The position numbers and the translations under genes are program-made. From Candidatus Goldiibacteriota bacterium HGW-Goldbacteria-1 (GTDB lineage Bacteria > Oederibacteriota > PGYV01), in contig PGYV01000002.1 in assembly GCA_002839855.1 (NCBI GenBank), positions 279,570-343,569 of the forward strand: a stretch of DNA of 64,000 bases. The letters are read 5' to 3'. Of the stretch, positions 25,595-34,045 are shown one piece after another. The notes under the pieces were generated by a model. That model was not told the DNA's origin, did no database searches, and was given only the letters and a program-made list of their open reading frames with translations. Numbering within the stretch: position 1 is the first letter of the stretch; each line of letters begins with the position of its first letter.

Positions 25595-26830
25595 ATGGAT
25601 TTGAAAAAATTAAAGAGCCGGGTTACCTTTATCAAACTGATGATATTTGTGGTTTTTGCCGTTGCCATCTTTTTTGCGGTCACTTCAAAGCCTAAACTTA
25701 GCCCTGAACTTGCCGCCAACCTTACAGAGGTGGTTTTTAAATCTTTCGGAGGCGAAAGGGCGGATTGGGCGTGGACACTTCTTGAAGATAATGGTTATGT
25801 AGCGGTGGGCGACACGGCTTCATATGGAGCCGGGCTTACGGATGTATATCTTATAAAGACAGATTATGACGGCAGCCTTTTATGGACAAGGACTTTTGGC
25901 GGCGCCGGAAAAGATAATGGGATAGCTGTTATAAAAGGGCATAAACAGGGTTATGTCATAGCGGGCGGCACCGGTACTGATACCGCGGGAGAGATGGACG
26001 CGTATATTGTAAGGACGGACAGCGACGGGGAAAAAGTCTGGGAAAAGACATTTGGCGGCGAAAACTATGACTTTGCTTATTCTGTAGCCAAAACACGCGA
26101 CGGTAATTATGTGGCGGCGGGGTATTCAAGTTCTTTTAATACGGAAAAAAATTCTGACATTTACATTTTTAAGTTTGATGATAAAGGCAATAAGATATGG
26201 GATACAGTTTACGGCGGAGCCGGCTGGGACACGGCGTACAGCATAATTGAAACAAAAGACGGCGGGCTGATTTACACCGGATATATTGATAAGCAAAAAG
26301 AAGGCGAGACAGATATAATATTGATGAAAACAGACGCTGAAGGAAACTGCAGATGGGCAAGGACATACGGAGGCGTAAGAAAAGACGTGGGGACTAATGT
26401 CATAGAAACTAAAGACGGCGGTTATCTGATAACCGGAAAGTCCACGTCATATATAGGAAGAGGAATGGGATGGGATATAATAGCGCTTAAGACGGATGCA
26501 AAGGGCAACAGCCAGTGGGCGGCATTTCTGCCTGCAGCAGAGTCTGATGTGGGCTACAACGCCGTTGAAGAAAAAGGCGGTTATACGATAGCCGGTACAA
26601 AAAGGTGTTACGGAATATGTGACGCGAATGTTTACATTGCTAAAATTGACCTTAAGGGCAACACGCTCTCTTATAAGATTTACGCGGGCAGCAAGGATGA
26701 TAATTGCAGCTCTATAATTAAAGATTCAAAGGGCGATTATGTCCTTGCTGGTACCACTTCTTCCGCCGGAAACCTAAGCGGCGATATATTCCTTATGAAA
26801 GTTGACCCGCAGGGAGTTAAAACCTGGTAA
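25595..26830 (+). CDS. Membrane-anchored beta-propeller-like repeat protein
   Basis: 411 residues. One N-terminal membrane helix (FIKLMIFVVFAVAIFFAVT) and then about seven repeats of ~50 residues with the pattern W-x-x-T(Y/F)GG ... A/DxGYxxxG ... DxYxxKxDxxGxxxW (for example GYVIAGGTGTDTAGEMDAYI). This resembles delta-60/PQQ-like propellers in secreted proteins. Function unknown. It starts 21 nt after the second NlpC gene and ends two bases before the MBL gene. Confidence 0.75.
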   Translation: MDLKKLKSRVTFIKLMIFVVFAVAIFFAVTSKPKLSPELAANLTEVVFKSFGGERADWAWTLLEDNGYVAVGDTASYGAGLTDVYLIKTDYDGSLLWTRTFGGAGKDNGIAVIKGHKQGYVIAGGTGTDTAGEMDAYIVRTDSDGEKVWEKTFGGENYDFAYSVAKTRDGNYVAAGYSSSFNTEKNSDIYIFKFDDKGNKIWDTVYGGAGWDTAYSIIETKDGGLIYTGYIDKQKEGETDIILMKTDAEGNCRWARTYGGVRKDVGTNVIETKDGGYLITGKSTSYIGRGMGWDIIALKTDAKGNSQWAAFLPAAESDVGYNAVEEKGGYTIAGTKRCYGICDANVYIAKIDLKGNTLSYKIYAGSKDDNCSSIIKDSKGDYVLAGTTSSAGNLSGDIFLMKVDPQGVKTW

Positions 26831-26832
26831 AG

Positions 26833-27426
26833 ATGAAAATTCATACATTGGTATCAGAAGATTACGGGGAAAACACTTATATTCTGGAAACGGGTGATAA
26901 TAAAGCTGTTGTAATAGACCCGGGAGCGGAATATCCGCAGATTTTATCTGTGCTACAGGAAAACAAACTTAATGTTGAATATGTCCTGCTTACTCACGGA
27001 CATTACGACCATACAATAGCGGCGGAAAATTTCAATTCCGCCATCATTTACGCTCACGCCGAAGAAAAAGACCTGCTGGCAGCTCCTGCATACAATCTTT
27101 CCGCCTATACAGGACGGCAAATAAGTGTAAAAAACATTAATTATATAGAGGGTAATGAAGCACAGGTTAACGGCATGAAATTCTATCACACCCCCGGGCA
27201 TACTTTAGGCTGCATGGTAATTCTTATCGGGGATATCCTTTTTTCAGGGGATACGCTTTTCTATGATACGGTGGGAAGGACAGACCTGCCGTCGGGGGAT
27301 TCGAAAAAACTTCAAAACAGCTTAAAAGTATTTGATAAATTTGATAAGGATATAACTGTTTACCCGGGGCACGGCACACCATTTACGCTTAGGGATGCTT
27401 ATAAAATAAACTATTTTTTAAAGTGA
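26833..27426 (+). CDS. Metallo-beta-lactamase-fold hydrolase (glyoxalase II-like)
   Basis: 197 residues. The metal-binding motif THGHYDHT gives His55, His57, Asp59 and His60. Also seen: the third His in YHTPGHTLGCM, the bridging Asp in LFSGDTLFYDTVGRTDLPSG, and the last His in VYPGHGTPF. This layout fits the YcbL/glyoxalase-II-like group of thioester hydrolases. The substrate cannot be told from sequence. It ends the run that begins at 20909. Confidence 0.88.
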   Translation: MKIHTLVSEDYGENTYILETGDNKAVVIDPGAEYPQILSVLQENKLNVEYVLLTHGHYDHTIAAENFNSAIIYAHAEEKDLLAAPAYNLSAYTGRQISVKNINYIEGNEAQVNGMKFYHTPGHTLGCMVILIGDILFSGDTLFYDTVGRTDLPSGDSKKLQNSLKVFDKFDKDITVYPGHGTPFTLRDAYKINYFLK

Positions 27427-27522
27427 TAAATTGCCGGCCAAACATACTGATTTATAATATAAAAAATCGTTCGTGATAAATAATTCCGGAAAATATATGT
27501 ATAACAGGCAGTTGGAGGGAAA

Positions 27523-28266
27523 ATGAATAAATACTTAATGATGATAATGTTTCTTTGTATTTTTTTAACTTCATGTCAGACTGCTCCGGTTATAGATAGT
27601 GCCAATTCAATGAAGGCAAATGAAACTAAAATGATTAATTCTTTAAGGTATTGTAAACAAGTATTTAGTAAAGGAACGGGGTTGCCGATTGATGAAACGG
27701 TATGGTATTTTGATATTGCAGCAGGTCCCAGAATTGGATTAGATGATTACTGGGAAGTTGGTGGTGTTGCAGGGCTTGGGCTTTCTTATTTGGGTGGTGA
27801 TATAAAGCGCGAGCTTTTTAATGTGGGAGGTTTTTATACATCGGTGGATCTTAATCTGATTCTTCATATACAATATTTTCAATATGGTTTTTTATTGCTT
27901 TCAACATTGGAAATACCTGACAGTTTTAATATAACTGCTGAAGTTGGAATTTGTTCTGTAAATGGATTTAATTCAAAAAATTATGCCGGTGGAGATAGAA
28001 TGCCGACATATTTTCTTCCGGTAAGTGCGGCATATTTTGATGCCGGAATAATAGTAACGCATAAAGTGGGTGAAATGTCGGATAAATACGAAACGGACAC
28101 GTCAGCAACTTCGAAAACAATAGAAACAAAATATGATATTTTATTAGGTATAAGTTTAATGTACAGAAAAGAAATTTCTGACTGGAAACTGGATTCATTT
28201 ATACCTGGCCTGCTTATTACTTATCACGCTGCGAATAACAGGATATTTAATAATCCTCCAAAATGA
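27523..28266 (+). CDS. Hypothetical lipoprotein
   Basis: 247 residues with lipoprotein signal MNKYLMMIMFLCIFLTSC (lipobox LTSC, Cys18). The mature part shows alternating aromatic and Gly-rich strands (WYFDIAAGPRIGLDDYWEVG, GGVAGLGLSYLGGD), like the two barrel-like proteins at 12997-14749. No family recognised. Its codons use more A and T at third positions than the neighbouring run, which could reflect transfer. GGAGGG precedes the ATG. Confidence 0.65.
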   Translation: MNKYLMMIMFLCIFLTSCQTAPVIDSANSMKANETKMINSLRYCKQVFSKGTGLPIDETVWYFDIAAGPRIGLDDYWEVGGVAGLGLSYLGGDIKRELFNVGGFYTSVDLNLILHIQYFQYGFLLLSTLEIPDSFNITAEVGICSVNGFNSKNYAGGDRMPTYFLPVSAAYFDAGIIVTHKVGEMSDKYETDTSATSKTIETKYDILLGISLMYRKEISDWKLDSFIPGLLITYHAANNRIFNNPPK

Positions 28267-28385
28267 ATTTTTAATGCGCGCCCGCAAAAAGGGGTTTTAT
28301 AAAAATTATATGTCCTAAAAATTTTATTTTGGACAACTGCAACAGGGAATAGGAGTTTTATCCTGAAAAATCTTATAATTACCCG

Positions 28386-28414
28386 TTGACATAACCCTGA
28401 ATATACAATATAAT
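28386..28414 (+). promoter_or_regulatory. Perfect consensus sigma70-type promoter (upstream of tandem pair)
   Basis: TTGACA (28386-28391), 17-bp spacer, TATAAT (28409-28414): both hexamers and the spacing match the consensus exactly. Confidence 0.8.
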
Positions 28415-28457
28415 CAATTTACTCAAATGATTAAATGAGAATACACGCTTTAACATA

Positions 28458-28486
28458 TTGACAAATTCCACGTTAGTTAATATAAT
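28458..28486 (+). promoter_or_regulatory. Perfect consensus sigma70-type promoter (downstream of tandem pair)
   Basis: TTGACA (28458-28463), 17-bp spacer, TATAAT (28481-28486), exactly 72 bp after the first copy and 62 bp before the gene at 28549. Confidence 0.82.
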
Positions 28487-28548
28487 TTATATAACAAAAT
28501 ATTTAAAAAACACAATCGTGGTCAAAATAAGTATTAGGGAAGGTTTGG

Positions 28549-28866
28549 ATGACAAAAGAAGAATTCTACGAAGCTGTCAATCTGCTTGAGGCGGTTTATA
28601 TTCAGTTTAATAACCGTACGCTTCGTTATAATTATATTGATGAAAAGCAGGGGATGAACCTCTTGAAAGTTGTGTCTGTTCTTAGAATTAGCCCTGAATA
28701 TAAAGGTACTCCCGCCGAAGCTTTTCTAAATAAAGCGGTCTCTTTTTCAGGTCTAAAGGACTGCTCCAGGATTGATGCCGTATTTGAGATGATTAAAGAG
28801 ATAAAAAAATACATAGAAGAAACAGCGGCCGGCAAAAGGCTGAAGAAAAAGAACTTCATATTCTGA
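28549..28866 (+). CDS. Small hypothetical protein, first of a tandem pair
   Basis: 105 residues, predicted helical, no signal peptide or membrane segment. GGAAGG precedes the ATG. The central part GMNLLKVVSVLRISPEYKGT, followed by PAEAFLNKAV, aligns with GMLRVCSAFRVPEAMEATPA in the next gene, so the two appear paralogous. The C-terminus is basic (GKRLKKKNFIF). Two perfect promoters upstream predict strong expression. No known family recognised. Confidence 0.6.
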   Translation: MTKEEFYEAVNLLEAVYIQFNNRTLRYNYIDEKQGMNLLKVVSVLRISPEYKGTPAEAFLNKAVSFSGLKDCSRIDAVFEMIKEIKKYIEETAAGKRLKKKNFIF

Positions 28867-28877
28867 CGGAGATGGCT

Positions 28878-29177
28878 ATGGATACCCAGGAATTCACGGA
28901 AAACCTTCAGACATGGCTTGAAATTTACAGGGATAATGACAAAGTGAATATCCCGTACGATGATAAAACTGAAGATCAGGTACGTTGGGAAAACGGCATG
29001 CTAAGGGTATGTTCCGCTTTCAGGGTGCCGGAAGCAATGGAAGCCACCCCCGCAAAAGAAGTGATAACCACGCTTATAGAAAAATCAAAATCAGGCGACA
29101 GAAAAGTGCTTGGTGAAGTTTATGAAAATGCCTGCCTTATAGAGAAGTTCTTGAAAGGCTTTGAAAGTAATTCTTAA
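28878..29177 (+). CDS. Small hypothetical protein, second of a tandem pair
   Basis: 99 residues from ATG 28878, preferred over ATG 28872 because GGAG lies 6 nt upstream of it. Acidic, helical, with NGMLRVCSAFRVPEAMEATP matching the core of the preceding protein. It starts 11 nt after the previous stop, so both are one transcript. No signal peptide or catalytic motif. Function unknown. Confidence 0.6.
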   Translation: MDTQEFTENLQTWLEIYRDNDKVNIPYDDKTEDQVRWENGMLRVCSAFRVPEAMEATPAKEVITTLIEKSKSGDRKVLGEVYENACLIEKFLKGFESNS

Positions 29178-29307
29178 CAGTATCTAATCCGCATTAATCC
29201 CAAAAAATTGTACCCTTAAGTTTTTCGGAATATATATTAAAATATCCTGAATAATAAAATTTCTTCTTTATTAATACACTTACGGAATTATGCTTGCGTT
29301 TAATGCG

Positions 29308-29335
29308 TTGACAGAATGTTGTTTATGGATATAAT
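29308..29335 (+). promoter_or_regulatory. Consensus sigma70-type promoter for tRNA-Val
   Basis: TTGACA (29308-29313), 16-bp spacer, TATAAT (29330-29335). The flanks (GCG before, CAA after) resemble those of the promoter at 28386. Confidence 0.85.
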
Positions 29336-29350
29336 CAAATTATACAAGGT

Positions 29351-29427
29351 AGGCCGGTAACTCAGCTGGTTAGAGTGCCATCCTCACACGATGGAAGTCG
29401 GCGGTTCAAATCCGTTCCGGCCTACCA
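29351..29427 (+). tRNA. tRNA-Val (anticodon CAC), CCA encoded
   Basis: A 77-nt cloverleaf: acceptor AGGCCGG/CCGGCCT, discriminator A and CCA (29425-29427), D arm with AGCTGGTTAGA, anticodon arm CCATC-CTCACAC-GATGG giving CAC, T loop TTCAAAT. A consensus promoter precedes it and a terminator follows. Confidence 0.92.
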
Positions 29428-29440
29428 GAAAAAAACATAC

Positions 29441-29500
29441 GGGCTGTCAGCAAAGGGAAGTTTTAAGGCGAAACTTTTTTTGCTGACAGCCCTTTTTTTA
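29441..29500 (+). terminator. Intrinsic terminator after tRNA-Val
   Basis: A 14-bp stem (GGGCTGTCAGCAAA at 29441 with its exact complement ending at 29492) encloses a 24-nt loop that has a small inner hairpin; seven T residues follow. Confidence 0.88.
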
Positions 29501-29633
29501 TCTCGTAATTGTATTTAAAAGGTATTTTATACGCTGGCCTTTAGCCCGCGGATTTTGAAATTTGTATTTGTAGATCTGATTGCCGCGCCTTTTAAGGCGC
29601 GTGTTTTTTTGATTTAAATACAACCTATAAAAC

Positions 29634-29697
29634 CAACTGCCGCACATAATACCGAGCAATTTCATAATAGGCCAGGTATTAAAAAGGTGCGCCTACC
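29634..29697 (+). repeat. CAACTGCC...CTACC palindromic repeat, long variant
   Basis: Begins CAACTGCCGCAC and ends GTGCGCCTACC, with a 41-nt AT-rich interior. It shares both ends with the shorter copies elsewhere in the window. Confidence 0.5.
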
Positions 29698-29719
29698 GGA
29701 ACAAGAGCGTTATTAAGAG

Positions 29720-29752
29720 CAACTGCCGCGGGCTAAAGACCCGCGTCTACCA
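29720..29752 (+). repeat. CAACTGCC...CTACCA palindromic repeat
   Basis: CAACTGC, then the palindromic core CGCGGGC-TAAAG-ACCCGCG, then TCTACCA. The same core recurs at 36795-36822 and, inverted, at 57247-57269. Confidence 0.6.
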
Positions 29753-29827
29753 CGGCTAACCGCAAATACTTGACTTCCGCTAATGCTTATCTGCTTATAG
29801 GTTAAGGTGCTTTTTAAGATAATTATC

Positions 29828-29856
29828 TTGTTTTCCTATATTTATAATGATAAAAT
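29828..29856 (+). promoter_or_regulatory. Sigma70-like promoter for the PfkB gene
   Basis: TTGTTT (29828-29833), 17-bp spacer, TAAAAT (29851-29856); a 62-nt leader with GGAGGAAG before the ATG follows. Confidence 0.5.
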
Positions 29857-29925
29857 CGTATAAACATAAGGTTGTTTTTATGCCTTGCTGATGGCTCTGA
29901 ATAGCGCTATTTATACGGAGGAAGT

Positions 29926-30828
29926 ATGTCTTTGATTATTGTAGGTTCGATGGCTTATGACACAATTGCAACACCTTTTGAACGCCGCGAGCGCGTATTG
30001 GGCGGGGCGTGTACTTACGCGTCTTTGGCTGCCTGTAAATTCTCCAAACCCGGTATTGTCGGGGTAATAGGTGATGATTTTCAGGAAAAACACCTTAAAA
30101 TGCTTGAGAATCGTGGCGTTGACATAACGGGAGTAAAGCGTGAAAAAGGAAAGTCTTTCTTCTGGGAAGGCGTTTATCATCTTGACATGAATACAAGGGA
30201 CACGATAACCACGGAATTGAATGTGTTTGAAAAATTTGACCCTGTGCTGCCGGATTCATATGTGGATATGCCGTACCTTTTTTTGGCAAACATAGACCCC
30301 GCGCTTCAGCTTAAGGTCTTAAAACAGATGAAAAATGTAAAGTTCTCGGTGTGCGACACCATGAACCTGTGGATAGACATAAAAAGGGCTGAAGTGACAG
30401 AGGTATTTTCAAAGGTTACATGCGTGGTGCTGAACGATTCAGAGATAAGGCAGTTTACAAAAACCCCCAACCTGATACTGGCTGCAAGGGAAATAAGAAA
30501 GCTGGGGCCAAAGTACGTAATAATAAAAAAAGGCGAACATGGCGCATCTATTATTGGCCCCGAAGGAATGTATTTTTCAATACCGTCATATCCGGTGGAA
30601 AATGTAATTGACCCAACCGGCGCGGGCGATTCATTCGCGGGCGCTTTTATCGGGCACATTGCGGGTCAGGATAAAACAGATGAAACTGTTCTGAAAAAAG
30701 CCATGGTTTACGGCAACACAGTGGCCTCTTTTGCCGTGGAAGGGTTTGGAACAGACCGCCTTGCGGAAGCAGGTATGGATAAAATAGAAGACAGAATAAA
30801 AGAGTTAAGAAAAATAACTGACTTTTAA
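29926..30828 (+). CDS. PfkB family carbohydrate/nucleoside kinase
   Basis: 300 residues. Ribokinase fold: N-terminal substrate-binding part with LGGACTYASLAACKFSKPGI and GVIGDDF, and the C-terminal ATP/anion-hole motif DPTGAGDSFAGAFIG with catalytic Asp235. KKGEHGASII precedes the ATP site. The family phosphorylates sugars or nucleosides; the substrate cannot be deduced here. Start supported by GGAGGAAG. An aminotransferase gene follows 38 nt later. Confidence 0.9.
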   Translation: MSLIIVGSMAYDTIATPFERRERVLGGACTYASLAACKFSKPGIVGVIGDDFQEKHLKMLENRGVDITGVKREKGKSFFWEGVYHLDMNTRDTITTELNVFEKFDPVLPDSYVDMPYLFLANIDPALQLKVLKQMKNVKFSVCDTMNLWIDIKRAEVTEVFSKVTCVVLNDSEIRQFTKTPNLILAAREIRKLGPKYVIIKKGEHGASIIGPEGMYFSIPSYPVENVIDPTGAGDSFAGAFIGHIAGQDKTDETVLKKAMVYGNTVASFAVEGFGTDRLAEAGMDKIEDRIKELRKITDF

Positions 30829-30866
30829 GTTTTATAAACTTAATATAAAATCCGGAGGAAGTAAAA

Positions 30867-32054
30867 ATGATTGCTGACAGGATGAAAAAGGTACAGGCTT
30901 CAATCACGCTTGCAATTGACGCGAAGGCAAAACAGATGATAGCAGAAGGTGTTGACCTGGTGGGTTTTGGAGCCGGGGAGCCGGATTTTAACACCCCTGA
31001 TAACATAAAGGTGGCGGGTATTAAGGCCATTGTGGACAACAAAACAAAGTACACGCCTTCTTCCGGTATGCCGGACCTGAAAAACCCGATAGCCAAAAAA
31101 CTTCTTGAAGATAACAAACTTGAATACAAGCCTTCCAATATAATAGTGTCATGCGGCGCGAAACATTCGCTGTATAACATCTTTATGGCGGGAATTAATC
31201 CCGGCGATGAAGTCATTATATTTTCACCTTACTGGGTATCCTATGTGGAAATGGTCAATATGGCGCAGGGAATTCCCGTGCTTGTACAGCTTGATGAATC
31301 CAAAAAATTTGAAATTGATTTTGAACTTTTAAAATCAAAGATAACAAAAAACACAAAGATGATGATTATTAATTCGCCGTCAAATCCCACCGGCTGTGTG
31401 CTTTCAAAATCATCGCTTGAGAAACTGGCGGAAATCTGCCTGGCAAACAACATACTTATGATATCCGATGAAATATATGAAAAAAACCTTTATAACGGCA
31501 AAACACACATTTCCATCGCTTCGCTTTCAAAAGAGGCAAAGGCAAAAACAGTTGTGGTAAACGGCGTTTCCAAATCACACGCCATGACAGGGTGGAGGAT
31601 AGGTTACATTGCCGCCGATGATATGGAACTTGTAAAGGCGATGGATAACATGCAGTCGCATTCCACTTCTAACCCGACCACTATTTCACAGATGGCGGCA
31701 ATTGAAGCGTTAAAGACAGATTCCGCGATTGTAAATAAAATGGTGGCGGAATTTGATAAAAGAAGAAAGTACATTCTGCAGAGGGTGAACGCGATATCGG
31801 GGCTTACCTGCGTGGAACCGGAAGGCGCTTTTTATGTGTTTCCTAATTTCAGCAGCCTTGTAGGTAAAACTTTTAACGGAGTGAAGATAGAAAATTCCAT
31901 GAACCTGGCTGACGCGCTTTTAACGTCCGCCAAGGTGGCGGTTGTTCCGGGTGTGGCGTTTGGAAGCGATGTGCATTTCAGAATGTCATACGCGACTTCA
32001 ATGGAAAAGATTGAAAAAGGGCTGAACAGAATAGAAGAGTTTTTTAAAGGATAA
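30867..32054 (+). CDS. Class I pyridoxal-phosphate aminotransferase (aspartate aminotransferase type)
   Basis: 395 residues, typical AspB/AspC-Ib size. Seen: GAGEPDFNTPDNIK, the N-P motif SPSNPTGCVLS, the D-E-I-Y motif ISDEIYEKNLY, and the PLP lysine in NGVSKSHAMTGWRIGYI (about Lys235), plus Arg in HFRMSYATS. It most likely swaps amino groups between aspartate and 2-oxoglutarate. GGAGG precedes the start. The next gene begins 2 nt after the stop. Confidence 0.93.
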   Translation: MIADRMKKVQASITLAIDAKAKQMIAEGVDLVGFGAGEPDFNTPDNIKVAGIKAIVDNKTKYTPSSGMPDLKNPIAKKLLEDNKLEYKPSNIIVSCGAKHSLYNIFMAGINPGDEVIIFSPYWVSYVEMVNMAQGIPVLVQLDESKKFEIDFELLKSKITKNTKMMIINSPSNPTGCVLSKSSLEKLAEICLANNILMISDEIYEKNLYNGKTHISIASLSKEAKAKTVVVNGVSKSHAMTGWRIGYIAADDMELVKAMDNMQSHSTSNPTTISQMAAIEALKTDSAIVNKMVAEFDKRRKYILQRVNAISGLTCVEPEGAFYVFPNFSSLVGKTFNGVKIENSMNLADALLTSAKVAVVPGVAFGSDVHFRMSYATSMEKIEKGLNRIEEFFKG

Positions 32055-32056
32055 AG

Positions 32057-32752
32057 ATGAGCGGATATTTATGGTTAAAAGAGGTTAAATGCCCGGCGTG
32101 TGAAGCGCCGTTTAAGACCGCCAGAGTAAAGGCGTCTTCGCTTAAAGTAAAAGGAATTGATACGGATTTTCATAAAACATACGAAGATGTAAAGCCGATG
32201 TTATACGCGGTTACCGTGTGCCCGGAATGCAATTTTGCGGCGCGTAATGACGATTTTGACAAGGCCATGCTGGACTATCAGAAAGAAGTAATTCAGATAG
32301 CGCTTGCGGTTAAAGCGGCAAAAAAGAACGTGCGTTTTACGGAAACGTTTGAAACAAATACAGAAGACGCGGTAAAAAAACACCTTCTTGCGGTGACGTA
32401 CGCGAAACACTTTAAGCCGGAAAATCCGAATACAATAGCCGGCCTGTACATGCATATCACCTGGATGTACAGGGAAGACGGCAATACGGATAAAGAAAAA
32501 GAATATATGATAAAAGCGCTGAAATATTACATTAAGACCTTTGAAAAGGGCACGTTTATTCCCGAAAAAATAGGCGAACCGGGAATAATTTATCTGATAG
32601 GCGAATTAAACAGGCTGCTTGGCAATAATAACGAAGCCGTGCAGTGGTTTTCAAGGGGTGTCAGGCACGACCATATAAGCAATTTCCCGAACATTGAACA
32701 TCTTATCAGGGATGCGTGGGAAAAGATTACTGAAGAAAAAAGGAAACAATAA
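32057..32752 (+). CDS. DUF2225 protein with TPR-like C-terminal helices
   Basis: 231 residues. Two CxxC pairs, CPACEAPF (start) and CPECNFAA (~residue 56), suggest one bound zinc, as in the DUF2225 family. The C-terminal half is helical and TPR-like (YMHITWMYREDGNTDKEKEY, LIGELNRLLGNNNEAVQWF). Function unknown. It begins 2 nt after the aminotransferase gene. Confidence 0.85.
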   Translation: MSGYLWLKEVKCPACEAPFKTARVKASSLKVKGIDTDFHKTYEDVKPMLYAVTVCPECNFAARNDDFDKAMLDYQKEVIQIALAVKAAKKNVRFTETFETNTEDAVKKHLLAVTYAKHFKPENPNTIAGLYMHITWMYREDGNTDKEKEYMIKALKYYIKTFEKGTFIPEKIGEPGIIYLIGELNRLLGNNNEAVQWFSRGVRHDHISNFPNIEHLIRDAWEKITEEKRKQ

Positions 32753-32786
32753 TAGGGGCTTAAACCCGATATAACAGGAGGATTGC

Positions 32787-33983
32787 ATGAAAATTTTAAT
32801 GGTAACAGACACATACAGGCCAAGGGTAAACGGGGTTGTTACGTCAATTGATACATTTGCAAATGAATTCAGAAAACTTGGGCACGAAGCTCACATTGTG
32901 GCGCCGGAATTCCCGGCACAGAGAAAGACAGACCACCTTGCTGATGCGGAAGCAATGGAAAAGTTTGTCACAAGGATAAAATCACATTACCTTTTCTTTG
33001 ACCCGGAAGACAGGCTGCCGAACCCTTACCTGCCTTCAGCAAGGATTAAAATCAAGAAAGAAATACTTGAGAGAAAATATGACATAATTCACACGCAGAC
33101 TCCTTTTGCCCTTGGAATAGAGGCGATAAAATGGGCAAAAAAAATGGACTGCCCCATTGTGCAGACATATCACACCCTTTTTGAATCATACATTCACTAT
33201 TTCAGGTTTATGCCAAGATGGATGTCCTTAAGGCTGGCAAAGGGAATAAGCAAATGGTACAGTCAGAAGATGGACTTGAATATTACGCCTTCCACACAGA
33301 TGAAAGACCTGCTTTTACAGTATGGCGTAACCAAACCCGTGGAAGTTAACCCCACTGGTATTAAGATGGACAAGTTTAAAATATTTCATGGGGATGATTT
33401 CAGGAAAAAATTTGACATTCCCTCGGATACAATACTGTTCCTTTTTATGGGCAGGATAGGTCATGAAAAAAATATTCCTTTCCTTTTTAAAATGTTAAAA
33501 AGGGTATTGGCTGTTAAGCCCAATGTGAAGTTAATAGTTGCGGGAAAAGGGCCGGCAGAAGAAGAAGTTCACGAAGCGGCTAAAGCGGAAGGGGTAATTG
33601 ACAACGTAATATTCCTTGGATATTTTGAACCGCAGGACTGGGTTAACTGCTACGCCGCGGCGGATCTTTTCACGTTCGCGTCAATTACAGAAACACAGGG
33701 GCTTGTGGTAACCGAAGCAATGGCGGTAGGCACTCCGGTTGTGGCTGTAGGTGAAATGGGTGTGGCTGAAGTTATGGCCGGAAACAAAGGCGGGCTTCTT
33801 GTTAAGCACGACCTGGATGAATTTACGGCAGCAGTCTTTAAGATGCTTGATGATAAGCAGTTATACGCGGAAAAGAAGAAAGAAGCGTTTGAATACGCTC
33901 AGTCCTGGTCCGCGGAAGCCATGGCAAAAAATATGCTTGGCCTGTATCAGAGGGCAATTGACGGGTACAAAAAGAAGAAATAA
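32787..33983 (+). CDS. Glycosyltransferase family 4, first of a tandem pair
   Basis: 398 residues, GT-B fold. Seen: N-terminal MKILMVTDTYRPRVNGVVTS, the acceptor domain with HTQTPFALGIEAIKWAKK and VQTYHTLFESYIHYFR, and the donor domain with FLFMGRIGHEKNIPFLFK and the EX7E region SITETQGLVVTEAMAVGTPV. The pattern resembles diacylglycerol glucosyltransferases and PimA/MgtA-type enzymes that act on membrane lipids, which is a likely but unproven role. A paralogue follows 62 nt later. Confidence 0.9.
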   Translation: MKILMVTDTYRPRVNGVVTSIDTFANEFRKLGHEAHIVAPEFPAQRKTDHLADAEAMEKFVTRIKSHYLFFDPEDRLPNPYLPSARIKIKKEILERKYDIIHTQTPFALGIEAIKWAKKMDCPIVQTYHTLFESYIHYFRFMPRWMSLRLAKGISKWYSQKMDLNITPSTQMKDLLLQYGVTKPVEVNPTGIKMDKFKIFHGDDFRKKFDIPSDTILFLFMGRIGHEKNIPFLFKMLKRVLAVKPNVKLIVAGKGPAEEEVHEAAKAEGVIDNVIFLGYFEPQDWVNCYAAADLFTFASITETQGLVVTEAMAVGTPVVAVGEMGVAEVMAGNKGGLLVKHDLDEFTAAVFKMLDDKQLYAEKKKEAFEYAQSWSAEAMAKNMLGLYQRAIDGYKKKK

Positions 33984-34045
33984 CAGGTTCTTTACCAAAC
34001 ACCCGTTATTGTATGCTTAATTAAACAGAGGTTGAAAATTATAAT

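Larger units (their letters stand above)
29501..29925. other. Gene-free stretch with palindromic repeats and a promoter
   Basis: No coding frame is convincing. It holds a CGCGCC-TTTTAA-GGCGCG hairpin followed by a T-run (29584-29608), two copies of the CAACTGCC...CTACC repeat family (29634-29697 and 29720-29752), and a promoter-like pair at 29828-29856 before the PfkB gene. Confidence 0.6.
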
